Assembly (NCBI GenBank): GCA_030407085.1
Contig: CM059584.1
Location: 6,572,001 to 6,636,000, forward strand
Length of the DNA: 64,000 bases
Source of the DNA: Trichopria drosophilae
Taxonomy: Eukaryota > Arthropoda > Insecta > Hymenoptera > Diapriidae
Direction: 5' to 3'
In this document: one piece after another, positions 47,481 to 58,672 of the stretch
Layout of the letters: each line of letters starts with the position of its first letter
Numbering within the stretch: position 1 is the stretch's first letter
Position numbers and translations under genes: made by a program
Notes under the pieces: generated by a model
The model's input: only the letters and a program-made list of their open reading frames with translations
Database searches by the model: none
What the model was told of the DNA's origin: nothing

Positions 47481-48150
47481 AAGCTCGTAATCGTCCCCAT
47501 TAAATAATGTAATTTTGATAAAGGCGATGCGAATGTCAGATAATTGGAAACGTATTGCAAACAAGTTTAAAGATCTTAATCGACGTAAAGATCAGAGAAA
47601 GGAATTTGCATGCGTATTACTCATATTGTATACTAATTATGCTCGTGTATTTTTACTAGTACGAAAGGTATATAACCTGCCTTTTTCTCGCTAATGTCAC
47701 ATCCGGAAACAAATAACAAGTGAGAAAAATATAGGTTTGGAGCTGATATAGCGCCAAATGAAGTGCATCGAATCCCAGTACTTCCCAATTGCGAAATGTT
47801 AATTAATTATATTTACGAGCGGCTAACCAGCCCAGAAATTAATGTACCAGTTATGGTAACCGGGTACATATTTGCATTCGCCATATTGACGCGTAACGTT
47901 GAGAACTCTAACGTTACTCGAGCTTAACATTTTTCAACTGACTTTAATAACAGTCGAGGAGGCATTGTTCGAGTGCTTTTAAATGAATATTTATTTCTGC
48001 CTTTTAGATTTTTTTTTGTCGTTCAGACGGGAAGGTTCGAAGTTAGAAATTTTACGAGCCATAAGAGTCCTGCCCGATAGTACCAGAGCACGCGTTCTTA
48101 TAGCTCGTAAAATCCGCGACTTCAACTGCTCATTTTAGACGCGTGGTATT
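47480..48150. other. GC-richer block, candidate regulatory region
   Basis: Contains two ATTTGCAT octamers (47604-47611 and 47870-47877), AGATCTTAATCGACG near 47572 and several TAAT cores, with no open frame. Regulatory role inferred by contrast with AT-rich flanks. Confidence 0.3.
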
Positions 48151-49265
48151 TAACTAATGTCAAAATTGATTTGACCACACCTAAAACGTAATTTGAAAAA
48201 ATGCTAAAAACGTCAAATTATAAGATTGTGTTGCTCGGATATAATTTACGTCATTCGCTTAAATACTATTTTTTTTAAAGCTAAAATTAATTTTGGAGGC
48301 TATACCATTTGTTGTTTCAAAATTTTGTATCTTTTGTAGTGTATATAATACTTTCTAGTTTTTAGATTGTATAGTATTTTAGTATTTCAATATTATTTTT
48401 TTTAAATAAATGTAAATTATAAGATTGATTATTTTAACTTACATTATCCTAATTACAAATAACTATTTAAAATTGGTTAAGAATATTTGTTGAGTGTATT
48501 GAATCTTATGTACGCTTAATTCTACTAGAATGTAATAAATTACAATAATGATATAGCCTAAACTTTACCAATTTTATTATTTTAAAACAAACAAAATGGT
48601 CGAATCGACCCTGGTTTACAGACAAAGGCGTTGAAAAATATTTACAGACGAAGGGTTAAGAACCCTTTAAAAAAATCTAAGAGGTTTGAAACATCTGGTC
48701 AAAAATTTTATTTCATAATTCCATGTCTCAAACTTTACATCATAAATTCAGACACTGGAATACCACAATAGCTCGAACTTTAACGCCAATTAACATCAAT
48801 TATCATAAAAAATAAATGCAAAATTAAAAATGTATAATAAAACTCAGGCATATTACATAAATTACAGTCAAAGTATTGTCACCTACGTCAATGACACAGA
48901 AGAAAATTCGGATCATAGAAAATTAATCTATGATCCATAGACCATCGTCAAAATTTGTTGTTAAGGAACGAGAAATAGATAGAACTCATGAATTTGTCTA
49001 GCAAAGTGCACAACTGTTAGACAACGTAATTAATTTGTCAACATAAGAGCATCGGAAAAACTATATTTAAAACTATATAGAAAATAATTAAAATTTAAAT
49101 ATGATATGCAAAAGATGTCATCTTAACAATTACATCGAATGACTATCTTCTAAATTATATCAACTTGATTATATTTTCAATTTTGCTATTGATCATAAAC
49201 ATCAATGATACATTTTGGCTGAATCCATTTCAAATGATGCAGGCAAACCAATGGCCTGTTAAAAT
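48151..49265. other. AT-rich non-coding DNA with small hairpins
   Basis: GGTCGAATCGACC (near 48598) is a short palindrome, and GGATCATAG and CTATGATCC (about 48911-48937) form a hairpin. No gene recognised. Confidence 0.4.
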
Positions 49266-50003
49266 GTAACTTCATAATGAAATATGTTATTCTACTTAGA
49301 AACTTGAATGCATACTTTTTTAACTAATAAACTAATATTTTTTATTTTTTAGGTATTAGATATTGTCAACAAGAGAAGTTTTGTACCACTTTTGTATTAA
49401 AATGCTCGGAATTTCCTCAATTTTCGAGGTTTTTAGTCGTGCATCTGTATTTATTTTGTGGCATTTTTCATACCTTTAAAAGTATGTCTCGAAAAAATTA
49501 AACAAAGTAGATAACAATAATCAAATAAATGTATTTTTAGTAATTATAAAATTATAACTCAAAATATTGGATTGGTACGTGTTTAACGAGCAAATCATGA
49601 TGTTTTTCTGATGCATACTTTTAATTTTTCTAGCCAATTTTCTCTGATGACAAAAACTAGCCTTCTCTAACAGAAAAAGGCAAATTTTACTATAAAGAAA
49701 TTCAACAATTTTATTTCTAATGATAAGAATACGAAGGTTGAATTATTTTAACATTTTTCGACCGGCAATCGAAATTGTTGGTCCTGATCTTTTTCGAAAA
49801 ATGCTTTCAAAAATCTTTTTTTCTCCAGGAACTATCAAGATTTCTAGATATAATTATACTTACAACTTACCATACAAATTTAATTTGATTTGAGAAGAAA
49901 AAAACTATTTTAAATTATTGTTTAAATCTCTTGAAATCCGTGGCTTTTATGATTTCTAGTTGTTGCTTGTGCATTTTTTAATTTCTAATACTATTTCTTG
50001 TCT

Positions 50004-50026
50004 ATATTCTGTACAGTACAGAATAT
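50004..50026. repeat. Perfect 23-bp palindrome
   Basis: ATATTCTGTAC, one base, GTACAGAATAT. Confidence 0.85.
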
Positions 50027-50678
50027 TGATAAATATCACTAATACCTTTTTTCAAAATAAAAATAAAAAGTTATTTGTAAGAAAGGACGTGATCTTTCTT
50101 AAATATTTTCAGTTGTGATTGTAATACAACCAATAAACTATAATGAATAAATATATATTGTAGAGTTTTTTCTTAATCTCAGATAGTAAACGTTTTTTCT
50201 ATTTACCAAAAATAAAACAAAAGAACAACGACTTGAATGTGGCGCCCAAAGAAAGGATACTTTTTTACAAATCATTTTTGTTTTATGTTTTAAAACGTTC
50301 GGTATTAGCGACACTTGTCAATATTCTGAACTTTTTATCATCAATCCAAGAAATAGTATTACAAATTTAAAAGATACAATTTTAAAATGAAACATGCAAG
50401 AAACTGAACTCAGACTACTGAAAAGGTTGAAAATTGCTGAAATTCCGAGATTTTGTATAGAAATTTTGGAAAAATCTTATTTTATTGATAATTTGACAAT
50501 AGCTATCGTAGAAAATTCACTAACTTTCTTTGAGAAAATTAAAAAAAAAACACAATTTCCTTTCAAACCAAATAAATGTATTTTCAATCGCAATTAAATA
50601 ATAAATAAATATTTGTTCGGCTTCTTTGACGAGCAAATCACATTGTTTTTATGATATATATCTACTTTTAATTTGGCT

Positions 50679-50785
50679 AGAAAAGTGTTCGTTTCTGATG
50701 ACAGATACTGTCTTCTATTTGCATTGTATCTGTTGGAAGATAGAGAATCTGTCATCAGAAACTACACTAAACTAACACTTTTCTA
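50679..50785. repeat. Hairpin inside the complex element
   Basis: GTTTCTGATGACAGAT (50691-50706) pairs perfectly with ATCTGTCATCAGAAAC (50747-50762). The stem continues outward with AGAAAAGTGTT against AACACTTTTCT. Confidence 0.8.
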
Positions 50786-50999
50786 GGTGTTTAAGATTTT
50801 TCAAAATAATCGTTACCATCATAAAACAATGAATTTTTCTAGTAATTACATTATTTTTATTCGTCAGTAGTCGAAGTTATCATTAATAGTATGCATCACA
50901 AAAACATCAATTGATTTGCTCGTCAAAGACGTTCATCAAATGCATGTTCCTTTATTTTTCAAGTAGAATAACATATTTCATCATGAAGATAATTGATGC

Positions 51000-51400
51000 A
51001 TGATTTAAAATGCATTCGACCTTTGATTTTCAACATAACCATTACAATAAGTTTATTAATATCATACAAAATCGGTTGCACTCTGTATAAATCTTTAATT
51101 GAGACTTGTCATACATTCTGGATCTTTTCTTTAAGAATGTATGCTAATCTGACGTAAACAATGATCGACTAATATTTTAAATAATATAAATATGTGGGAT
51201 TAAATATTCCATACATCATCCAAAATTGGAATATATTTATTCCTGACTATCTCACGTCTCACTGGATTGTTCATACCATAAGAAAAATGATCATCATCAA
51301 TAAAATTGACATTTTTCATTGGAATGTCCATTTGCAGTCCGTATGACCTGAAATGACGAAATGAAAAATAATTTGAACAACGCTCAGAAAGGTAAACATA
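51000..51400. other. AT-rich non-coding DNA
   Basis: Part of a 107-codon minus frame (51200-51523) spans this stretch and the island edge. I recognise nothing in it. Confidence 0.4.
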
Positions 51401-52800
51401 ATTTAACAATGATCTCGTACTCGCTTTGATCGGCATAAGGCCAGCCTGCGTCACTCCTATTTGTAAACGATTCGAGAACGTCCGAGTGCCACTCGAAGTC
51501 GACTTTTCTCGTAGATTTATCATCGGCTAGAGTAGAGTCAGGGCTACTGGATTGCCATTGCAAGTCGGCTTGATTTGTCTCTCGTTAATCCAATCCGATA
51601 GCTCGATATCTCTTAGCTTGTGATCCGTCTGCAATTATTCTAGACGTTAAACGGTGCTGCGTGTGCACTTCTGACGCACTCGATTGAGTCACTCCGTAAC
51701 GAACCGCCACTTCCGGACAACCTTCGATCTTAAGCGATAATTCCCACGGTTCGGTGACCGGCATACGTTGCACTTTATGCAAAAAAAGGATTAATTTATT
51801 AGTCCAGCAAAGTCATTAACATAACGAATAAACCATTGAACATTGGAATGTTCAGATTTCATTTAATTCTTCGAAAGTGTTTCAATACAAATTTTTTTTA
51901 TGTGTTTCTCATTTTTATAGACCAAGAAAACTGTGTTTCATCACTTGCGGGAATGATACTGCTCACGGTGCGCGCTTGCGCCACCAAACGGCGAACGTTC
52001 GATTCATCCGTCTTTCTCTCTAAGTAACATAATTAAGATTCTAACCTCACTTTTTATGATATCGGTAAAAATCCTTGTATTAAATCTGATTGAATGACGA
52101 GCGGAATTTAGACGAATCAGATGAAAAAAAAACAAAATTGTTATTCTGCAGGAGGAAGTGTATCTAGTCCGATTAGTAAAATGCTAAACAACAAAAATCT
52201 CTCTCTATAACCACTGTCCCGTTTATGCAATCGAATAGTCATGTAAATACTAATGGAAGTTATTATCGTCCCATTCAATATATTTGCGATTAAGCCACCT
52301 ACAAGCTAGTATCGACCTTGAACACAGTGGCCGGTCGGTTTGGTCGATTTGTCGCAAAGTTGGAAAATGCCTTAACTAGCTAACGGTAGTTATCGAACTA
52401 TCCTACGCACTCTATCATCGGGAGTTGGCTTAATCCGCGGTTATCCGTCTACAATTTCCGTATGCGTGAATTTTTTTCTATCGGCGGGTATCGGGGAACA
52501 TCGGTGGTGCATGCGTAATGCTACACAGTAGGATTTTATCAGTATTTACGCATGCCGCGCAGTTATTAACTGTCGGGCAAACGAGTTTCTGGCAGAGCTG
52601 CACTAATCGAACGGATAATCGCGATGCGCCTGATTAAGAAGTTAATGAAGAAGGCGAAACTCATGGGAATATTTTATGCAACCGTCACGGTGTGCATCGC
52701 CGATGATCACCCACGGCTACTAACAAAAATGAAGAAATGGATGCGACAAAATGACCGATAAAATTGCCAAGAAGTGTACCCGAGCAAGAATTAATGTGGG
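51400..52800. other. CpG-bearing islands, candidate regulatory region
   Basis: Two GC-richer stretches (51400-51780 and about 52310-52800) separated by AT-rich DNA. The second ends with a motif shared with the island at 56.5 kb. Two adjacent minus-strand frames (51200-51523 and 51585-51782) are open but separated by stops, and I see no domain or splice arrangement that joins them. Candidate enhancer cluster by inference. Confidence 0.35.
52617..52680 (+). promoter_or_regulatory. Shared island motif, copy 1
   Basis: AATCGCGATGCGCCTGATTA continuing to 52652 matches 56497-56532 at about 32 of 36 positions. A TTTATGCA follows at 52673 here and at 56558 in the other copy. The function is unknown; TTAAG/TAAT and TTTATG words would suit homeodomain proteins. 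Confidence 0.4.
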
Positions 52801-54958
52801 CTTTTTGTCATTTTATATGTGCACTGGAAGTAAGCTGGAAGATTACAAATTTGACGAGCGGCGTCAAATTATTTGATTCGATAATCAGATTGAGCATTTA
52901 GACATTTTTATTGAAATTATTTCAGTGGTGGCTTTATCTTGATTTGAAACTTCCCCCAGTAATGCATTACTTTGAATTGTAGAAAATGAAGAGTAAAGAA
53001 TGATTGATGACATTTATAAGAAACAGAATTTAATTTTACTAAGGAAGTGTCAGTGAAATTTATGTACTCTCCTAATCTGAAATAGTTAAATTTTATATAA
53101 ATCAAGAAACGTTTATTTGGACATTTTCGATTCCATCAATTAATTTTTTTGGTCCTCGTTTGTCACCGGATTTGGTGCTCGTTGAGGACATTAACCTTAA
53201 TTAATAGACTGAAGTCTATATGTGCACATATATTGTGTTTCCTGAACATTATTTTATCGTCAGATGATATAAGCAATCCCGATCTTATCGAGTGAGTTCT
53301 ATTCCATACTTCACACTTGTAGGTTGGGACGCTAGATGTCTAAAGTGCGGGTATAATATTTTCGTAATCAACGAAATTCATAGCACTCCGCATTTAACTA
53401 TTATCATCATTCCATCTTATCTTATTATTTATAAGTCCAACCACTTAAGTAGTAACACTGACTACAAAAATTCTCTACGACGAATTTTTAAATGCATTAA
53501 CCACTTTTTTTTAAATTTCGTTGTACAGGATATTATTTTGAATTTGGACTTAAATTTATGTCAATTTTAAGATTTTCGTGTATTAGGTACTACAGTAAAA
53601 ACTACGCTGAAAATTACGTCGGAAATGACCCACAGCTTCCCAACAACACTCAAGACCTCTTTTTATTTCGACGTATGTAATTTAAAAGAAATAAATAAAT
53701 AAGAAATAACGTAACAATTCACAAAAAAATAAACAATTTTCATAAATTTTCTCGTTTCAGCAAAATTTCTTTAAAAAATGTGGGATAAAATTAAATAAAA
53801 TACGAAATTGTTAAACAGAAACAGTGACTGCAAACAATTGTTTCAAAGAATTACAAAAAAAAAAACGAAAATACTCTCCGAAGTTATAGAAAAAGTGAAT
53901 ATTTTAAACAATTTTTTTGCTTAAAACAACGTCTTTGCTTATTAATGTATTTTAAAAATCGATTGCCATCCATTTAAGTTTTAAATGTAAAATGTCATGC
54001 CAGAAAAAGTGTGGGATATTAAAGTTTATAACTACCAATACACTGAAAATTTAAGTGGAAACCGTCGAAATTAGTCAGACACACTGAAAAGTTAATCACG
54101 ATCGATCATTCATATTCAGGAATATAAAATTCATAAAACTACACAGTTGCAGAAAATAGAAAACTAACCTGAAAAAAAATAAGATTGAGATTAGCTGCGT
54201 TTTAATTTATTTAATACGATATAAACTATTATTTGGTAAATTGCATTTATATTTTTATGTTTATTTTTAAAATATTAAAAATTTTAATTAACGAATAATA
54301 TTACAATAATAGTACAACTTAGAAGAGCATTCCAAAGAAGGAAGTTTTCAGAAAAAGCATCTCAAAATTCGAATAAACAAAAAATATACTTTTTGTTGTT
54401 CACATTTTTACGTACATACATTAATGTCTGCATTGGTAAAAACAATACTTAAATTAATACAAAAAATGCTACTAAAATCTTGAATTAATTAAGAAAATTG
54501 ACTGAAAGTAAATTGTGACGTAAATAAGACCACTTAGACAAAGACATACTTATGTAGTATTCGCTGACTTTAAGATGTAATCATTTTAAATATTTGTTTT
54601 ACAGTGTAATGATCAACGATGAGTTTTTCAACGCTTCTTTGCTGAATTTCTTAATAATCTTCGTAGTAAATTTAATTACTTTTGAACTACAGGACCTCAA
54701 CTGAATGTCGTCGTTTGTAAACAATATAGTGGCGTAGTAAAAAAACTAAGAAAGTAGATAGTTCAATGAAATTAAAAACACTAAGTTTTCTAAAATTACA
54801 CCGGATTAGCTATTTTACTAAACTTAATTACTAACAATAAAAATAGATAGTTTCTTTTATTAAATTCCTCTCAAATATTCTGCGGTAGGCGAATTTTAAG
54901 CTTTTATTCTACAGTTTAGAATTTTGACAAAGAATTTAGAAGAAATCCAATTACCACA
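52801..54958. other. AT-rich non-coding DNA
   Basis: No gene, RNA or clear repeat recognised. The 92-codon frame at 53292-53570 lacks recognisable features. Confidence 0.5.
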
Positions 54959-55996
54959 CACGGAGAGAAGAACGATGGAATATTTACTTATAATGCGGGA
55001 TTTTTTACTAAACGACAGAGTAAAAATAGGGCACATAAGGGTATTTCGTACTTTTTGCCAATGCAAATGTAGATTATTTGTCGAATGATAAGTATATGTT
55101 ACTCTCCCCACACGGAGAAAAATAATCAGCAAAATCAGCCGAAAAATCCGCAGATTATTACCAATTTTATCCTATAGGGACAGCTGTTGGAATTCCGTTA
55201 GGGATAGCCGATAATTTCAGCTAAATTTACTGAAAAAGTCCGCAAATTTAACGGAACAAATCTGCTAATGTAGCGAAATTTAGAGCTAAGCGCGAATTGA
55301 GTAGGGTTAAGGCTACATTAGCGGAATCAAAACAGCTAAAATTGCAGATATTTTCGGCAATTCCAGCCGAAAATTTTAGCTGATATGAATCAGCTAATCC
55401 GTGCATAGGAAATTTTCTCCAAAAGCATAATAAATAATACCTTCCTAATTGTAAGATTTACTCGGACGTTTGGTAATTTTTGCCAGATATTCAGTAAATA
55501 ACACGTTGCATAATGTGTAATTTACTCTAACCTTTGGTAATTTTAAACTAAATTCAAAGGCAAAATTACTGCAAAAATATAAATGAATCGTTCACGCCCA
55601 AGGGATTTCTTGAAATATGTAGAGAACACATTCATTGTACACAATTTTTTGTTTGCGCAAAGCCCGCTATCTGTTATCGTTCTTGTGATACAATCCCAGC
55701 AAAAATTTGAAATTTGAAATTAATTTATTGTACTAATTCCTGAAAAGGTACTAACTTGTACATTTTGACGAATGTAAAATTTGCTTCCCATTAAGATTAA
55801 ATTATACAGTAACTTTATACAGTATTTCCAAAAATCTTTACTTTCTGAGGTAAAGTAAATATTACCATGCAGGAATATAAGTTATGCTGACTGTACTGTA
55901 ATATGTCTTTAAAAATCAGCAAGTTCCTAAAATTACCAAACATTTAGTAAATTCCCGTTTTTATTTTGTACAATATCAATTTCTCTTTTCTCCGTG
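54959..55996. mobile_element. CACGGAGA-ended non-autonomous DNA transposon, about 1.04 kb (with nested insertion)
   Basis: Left end CACGGAGAGAAGAACG; right end, read on the other strand, CACGGAGAAAAGAGAAATTG. CA flanks both sides (54957-54958 and 55997-55998), a 2-bp target duplication. Inner inverted matches (GCGGGATTTTTTACTAAA against TTTAGTAAATTCCCG) extend the ends to about 60 bp. Repeated TTTGGTAATTTT words fill the interior, with no coding. The 293-bp CACGG MITE at 55111 is inserted within it; without it the element is about 745 bp. CAC ends with a 2-3 bp duplication recall the CACTA/EnSpm superfamily, but this is inference. Confidence 0.7.
55111..55403 (+). mobile_element. CACGG MITE, copy 1 (19-bp terminal deletion)
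   Basis: Begins CACGGAGAAAAATAATCAGC and follows the two later copies closely along its length. Near the right end, CAGCTAATCC is followed directly by GTG, where the others have 19 more bases, so a small deletion removed most of the right terminus but left the final GTG. CA lies on both sides (55109-55110, 55404-55405). The interior is rich in AGCTAAT/ATTAGC words. Confidence 0.88.
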
Positions 55997-56330
55997 CAGC
56001 GGTAACAATAATGGAAAATGGTTTAAGAATTTTTTCATAGTTTTTTTTTCATTTTTAAAAACGTTAAGACCTACATCTAGAGATTTGATAGGCGACGACC
56101 TACTTTTCCGATGAAAAGTGTTTAATTGTTTACTAAGTAACCTCAATTCTACGTATAAAACGAAACAACTAAAAATCAATATAAAACTTCAAAATACGAA
56201 AAAAAAAAATTGAAAAACGTTTCCAACATAAATTATTAGATTAAGAAATATAAAATGGTCCTGAAAAACGTAACAAAATAAAGAAATAAATAATTTCTTA
56301 TCGTGTTTTTTAATCACATCGTCTAATCTC
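55997..56330. other. AT-rich non-coding DNA
   Basis: No feature recognised between the transposon and the next island. Confidence 0.4.
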
Positions 56331-56870
56331 CTCGCCATGATCGCAGAGTCGGTAAAAGTGTCGAATATTTTAATTAGTAGCGAAGAATGCCCTTCCGCGA
56401 AGTTAAAAAGACGGGGGAACTGTTGCTTTTCGCCCCGTGGCGCGAGAAGAAAGTGCGGGAAGATGCACGGCGAGGTACCGGTTGGGATATAGGCACAATC
56501 GCGATGCACCTGGTTAGGAAGCTAATGAAGAACACACGCGTTAACATCGATGGATGATTTATGCAAATACCTCGTCTCACGTGTACCAGGGTACATACGG
56601 GTTTTTCTTGCTTGGGCACGCTGCGGCCAAAGGCCGCAGTCGCGTGGTCCTTTACGATTATGACGCCGGCCAGCTAGCCGTAGCTGCCGATTTCCTAGAA
56701 GGGAGCGACTTAGCGTCACTCGCTAATTACACGCTCGAACGATGATTAACGGTCGGGCCCTTTCCTTTCTTAGTTACTAGCGAGTCTCATTAAAGACGAT
56801 CCGCGATTCGCGTCAGTTCGGCATTCCCGAATGTCACGTTCTTAGCCGATTTATTGCAAACAACCATTTT
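56330..56870. other. CpG-bearing island, candidate regulatory region
   Basis: GC-rich block with the second copy of the shared motif (56497-56532), an octamer ATGCAAAT (56561-56568), a perfect palindrome CTGCGGCCAAAGGCCGCAG (56621-56639) and a GCTAATTACACG homeodomain-like site near 56722. Open frames occur on both strands (e.g. 56554-56745 plus), so coding is not supported. Confidence 0.4.
56497..56565 (+). promoter_or_regulatory. Shared island motif, copy 2
   Basis: AATCGCGATGCACCTGGTTA continuing to 56532, with a TTTATGCA at 56558 that begins the longer ATTTATGCAAAT. Compare 52617-52680. Both copies are in the same orientation and both sit in GC-rich islands. Confidence 0.4.
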
Positions 56871-56959
56871 CTCCTTTCGGTTCACAATTATTTTTATTTG
56901 GTTTGATCAATTGGTATTAGGTTAAGTTCATTGGAAATCGATTGTTTAAATGGTTTAAT

Positions 56960-57271
56960 CACGGAGAAAAATAATCAGCAAAATCAGCCGAAAAATCCGC
57001 AGATTCTACCAATTTTATCCTATAGGGACAGCTGTTGGAATTCCGTTAGGGATAGCCGATAATTTCAGCTAAATTTACTGAAAAAGTCCGCAAATTTAAC
57101 GGAACAAATCTGCTAATGAAGCGGAAATTTAGAGCTAAGCGCGAATTCAGTAGGGTTAAGGCTACATTAGCGGAATCAAAACAGCTAAAATTGCATATAT
57201 TTTCGGCAATTCCAGCCGAAAATTTTAGCTGATATGAATCAGCTAATCCAGCGGAGTCATTTTTCTACGTG
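56960..57271 (+). mobile_element. CACGG MITE, copy 2 (312 bp)
   Basis: Full-length copy, CACGGAGAAAAATAATCAGC to CATTTTTCTACGTG, flanked by AT at 56958-56959 and 57272-57273. Non-coding; the short terminal inverted repeat is about 14 bp. Nearly identical to copy 3, which lies 101 bp downstream in the same orientation, implying recent activity. Confidence 0.92.
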
Positions 57272-57372
57272 ATCCTATTGATTTTCCTTTATTTAAAACA
57301 TACTTAAGACCTCTTCTGAATGGCCGATAAATTTTTTTTAAATAATGTAAAAATGTGACATGTAGGTTTTAT

Positions 57373-57684
57373 CACGGAGAAAAATAACCGGCTAAATCAG
57401 CCGAAAAATCAGCAGATTCTACCAATTTTATCCTATAGGGATAGCTGTTGGAGTTCCGTTAGGGATAGCCGATAATTTCAGCTAAATTTACTGAAAAAGT
57501 CCGCAAATTTAGCGGAACAAATCTGCTAATGTAGCGGAAATTTAGATCTAAGCGCGAATTGAGTAGGGTTAAGGCTACATTAGCGGAATCAAAGCAGCTA
57601 AAATTGCAGATATTTTCGGCAATTCCAGCCGAAAATTTTAGCTGATATGAATCAGCTAATCCAGCGGAGTCATTTTTTTCCGTG
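57373..57684 (+). mobile_element. CACGG MITE, copy 3 (312 bp)
   Basis: Full-length copy, CACGGAGAAAAATAACCGGC to CATTTTTTTCCGTG, flanked by AT at 57371-57372 and 57685-57686. Its right terminus is the best-preserved of the three copies. Confidence 0.92.
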
Positions 57685-57774
57685 ATTTGTCATCATAAAA
57701 TGTTCAGAAATTCATCTCGATGGAGTTGGAATACGCATTTTTTCGGCAATTTACTATTTTTTCAATCCTTTCCT

Positions 57775-57885
57775 ACCTCCGAAAAACTCAGTGGACGGAT
57801 TATGTTGAAACTTGGTACTTGGTACTTTTGGTGCTGTTAATTAAGAATCGGAAGTCGTATTTTCAAAACTCAAAATGGCAATTCC
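57775..57885 (+). repeat. 120-bp dispersed unit, decayed single copy
   Basis: GGTGCTGTTAATTAAGAATC followed by GTATTTTCAAAACTC and AAAATGGCAATTCC reproduces the order of the unit. Confidence 0.45.
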
Positions 57886-57903
57886 ACGTTTTTGCACGTT
57901 ATT

Positions 57904-57988
57904 GACCACCGTACAAGACTTCCAAGAAGATTATATAAAAATTACATTTTCAACTTTCCGGGCGTAAATAGTGGTTTTTCGCCCGCAA
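57904..57988 (+). repeat. 85-bp direct repeat with terminal hairpin, copy 1
   Basis: GACTTCCAAGAAGATTATA, then ACATTTTCA, then GGGCGTAAATAGTGG and TTTTTCGCCCGC. The last part forms a GGGCG...CGCCC hairpin. A second copy lies 332 bp downstream. Confidence 0.7.
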
Positions 57989-58235
57989 ACTGTATAAAAT
58001 CAATAACGTCGCTTCTTAAATTTTTATTGAATTGAATTTCTATATATTATGTGATGACAAATGAAACTCACTTTACACTTTTTATCGTCATTTTAAAACA
58101 TCTTTCCCACGCTTGAGGAAAGGTGTATCGAACATTTTATTAGTTTGCAGATAACATTTTACGTAACTTGTCACTTGATAATATAAATAACGAATAAATA
58201 TACAAAATAAATAAAAATTACATTTTGCACGCCGG

Positions 58236-58318
58236 TGACCATCGTACTAGACTTCCAAGAAGATTATAGAACACTACATTTTCACCCTCCCGGACGTAAA
58301 ATGCGATTTTCTGCCCGC
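58236..58318 (+). repeat. 85-bp direct repeat with terminal hairpin, copy 2
   Basis: GACTTCCAAGAAGATTATAG, then ACATTTTCACCC, then CGGACGTAAAATGCG and TTTTCTGCCCGC. The core and order match copy 1 with roughly one-fifth of positions changed. Sequence between the two copies is AT-rich and unremarkable. Confidence 0.7.
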
Positions 58319-58672
58319 TAATCGCCTTAAATACGAAAAGTACTATTTCTGTTGCCATTTCTTTATCCAGTCAATAATGCCCTTCCCTAACAGCAAAATG
58401 ACATCTTTAAGAGCTCTTTGGGAAATTTTAAAAATCGTAAGATATCTTAAATATTTATCAAAAAGAGCTCTTAAAGACCTCTCAAATATGTGTTCTCAGA
58501 AACTGATACAAAACGAGATAAATATGAGACCTCAGATATAAAACCTGTGCGATTTTATTATTTTATGATATCCGGAGTAAGAATTCTTTAAAAAGTCGTT
58601 TTATATATAGTAAAAATTCGTGAAGTGTGACACTAAATTTTCGAATGTAATGAATTCATTTGAAAATGGGTA

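Larger units (their letters stand above)
49270..50990. mobile_element. Complex inverted-repeat region, about 1.7 kb
   Basis: The outer ends are inverted: CTTCATAATGAAATATGTTA at 49270 and its near-complement in 50960-50988. Further inside, CTCGGAATTTCCTCAATTTT (about 49406) faces a complementary copy near 50440. A motif of about 45 bp starting ACGAGCAAATCA occurs at 49586 and 50629 (direct) and, inverted, at about 50884-50932. It reads as a rearranged or multiply inserted fold-back element. A 67-codon frame inside (50394-50597) is not recognisable. Confidence 0.5.

Noticed and set aside
51200..51782. Two adjacent minus-strand frames (107 and 65 codons) as exons of one gene
   Set aside because: Separated by stops with no clear splice sites, no recognisable domain, and the region looks like a regulatory island.
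4651..56568. POU octamer matches (ATTTGCAT) at 4651, 17148, 47604, 47870 and 56561 as evidence of a POU-regulated locus
   Set aside because: About this many are expected by chance in 64 kb at this base composition.
56554..56745. 63-codon plus-strand frame (MIYANTSSHVYQGTYG...) as a small protein
   Set aside because: The opposite strand is also open, there is no recognisable family, and it lies across a regulatory-looking island with a palindrome.
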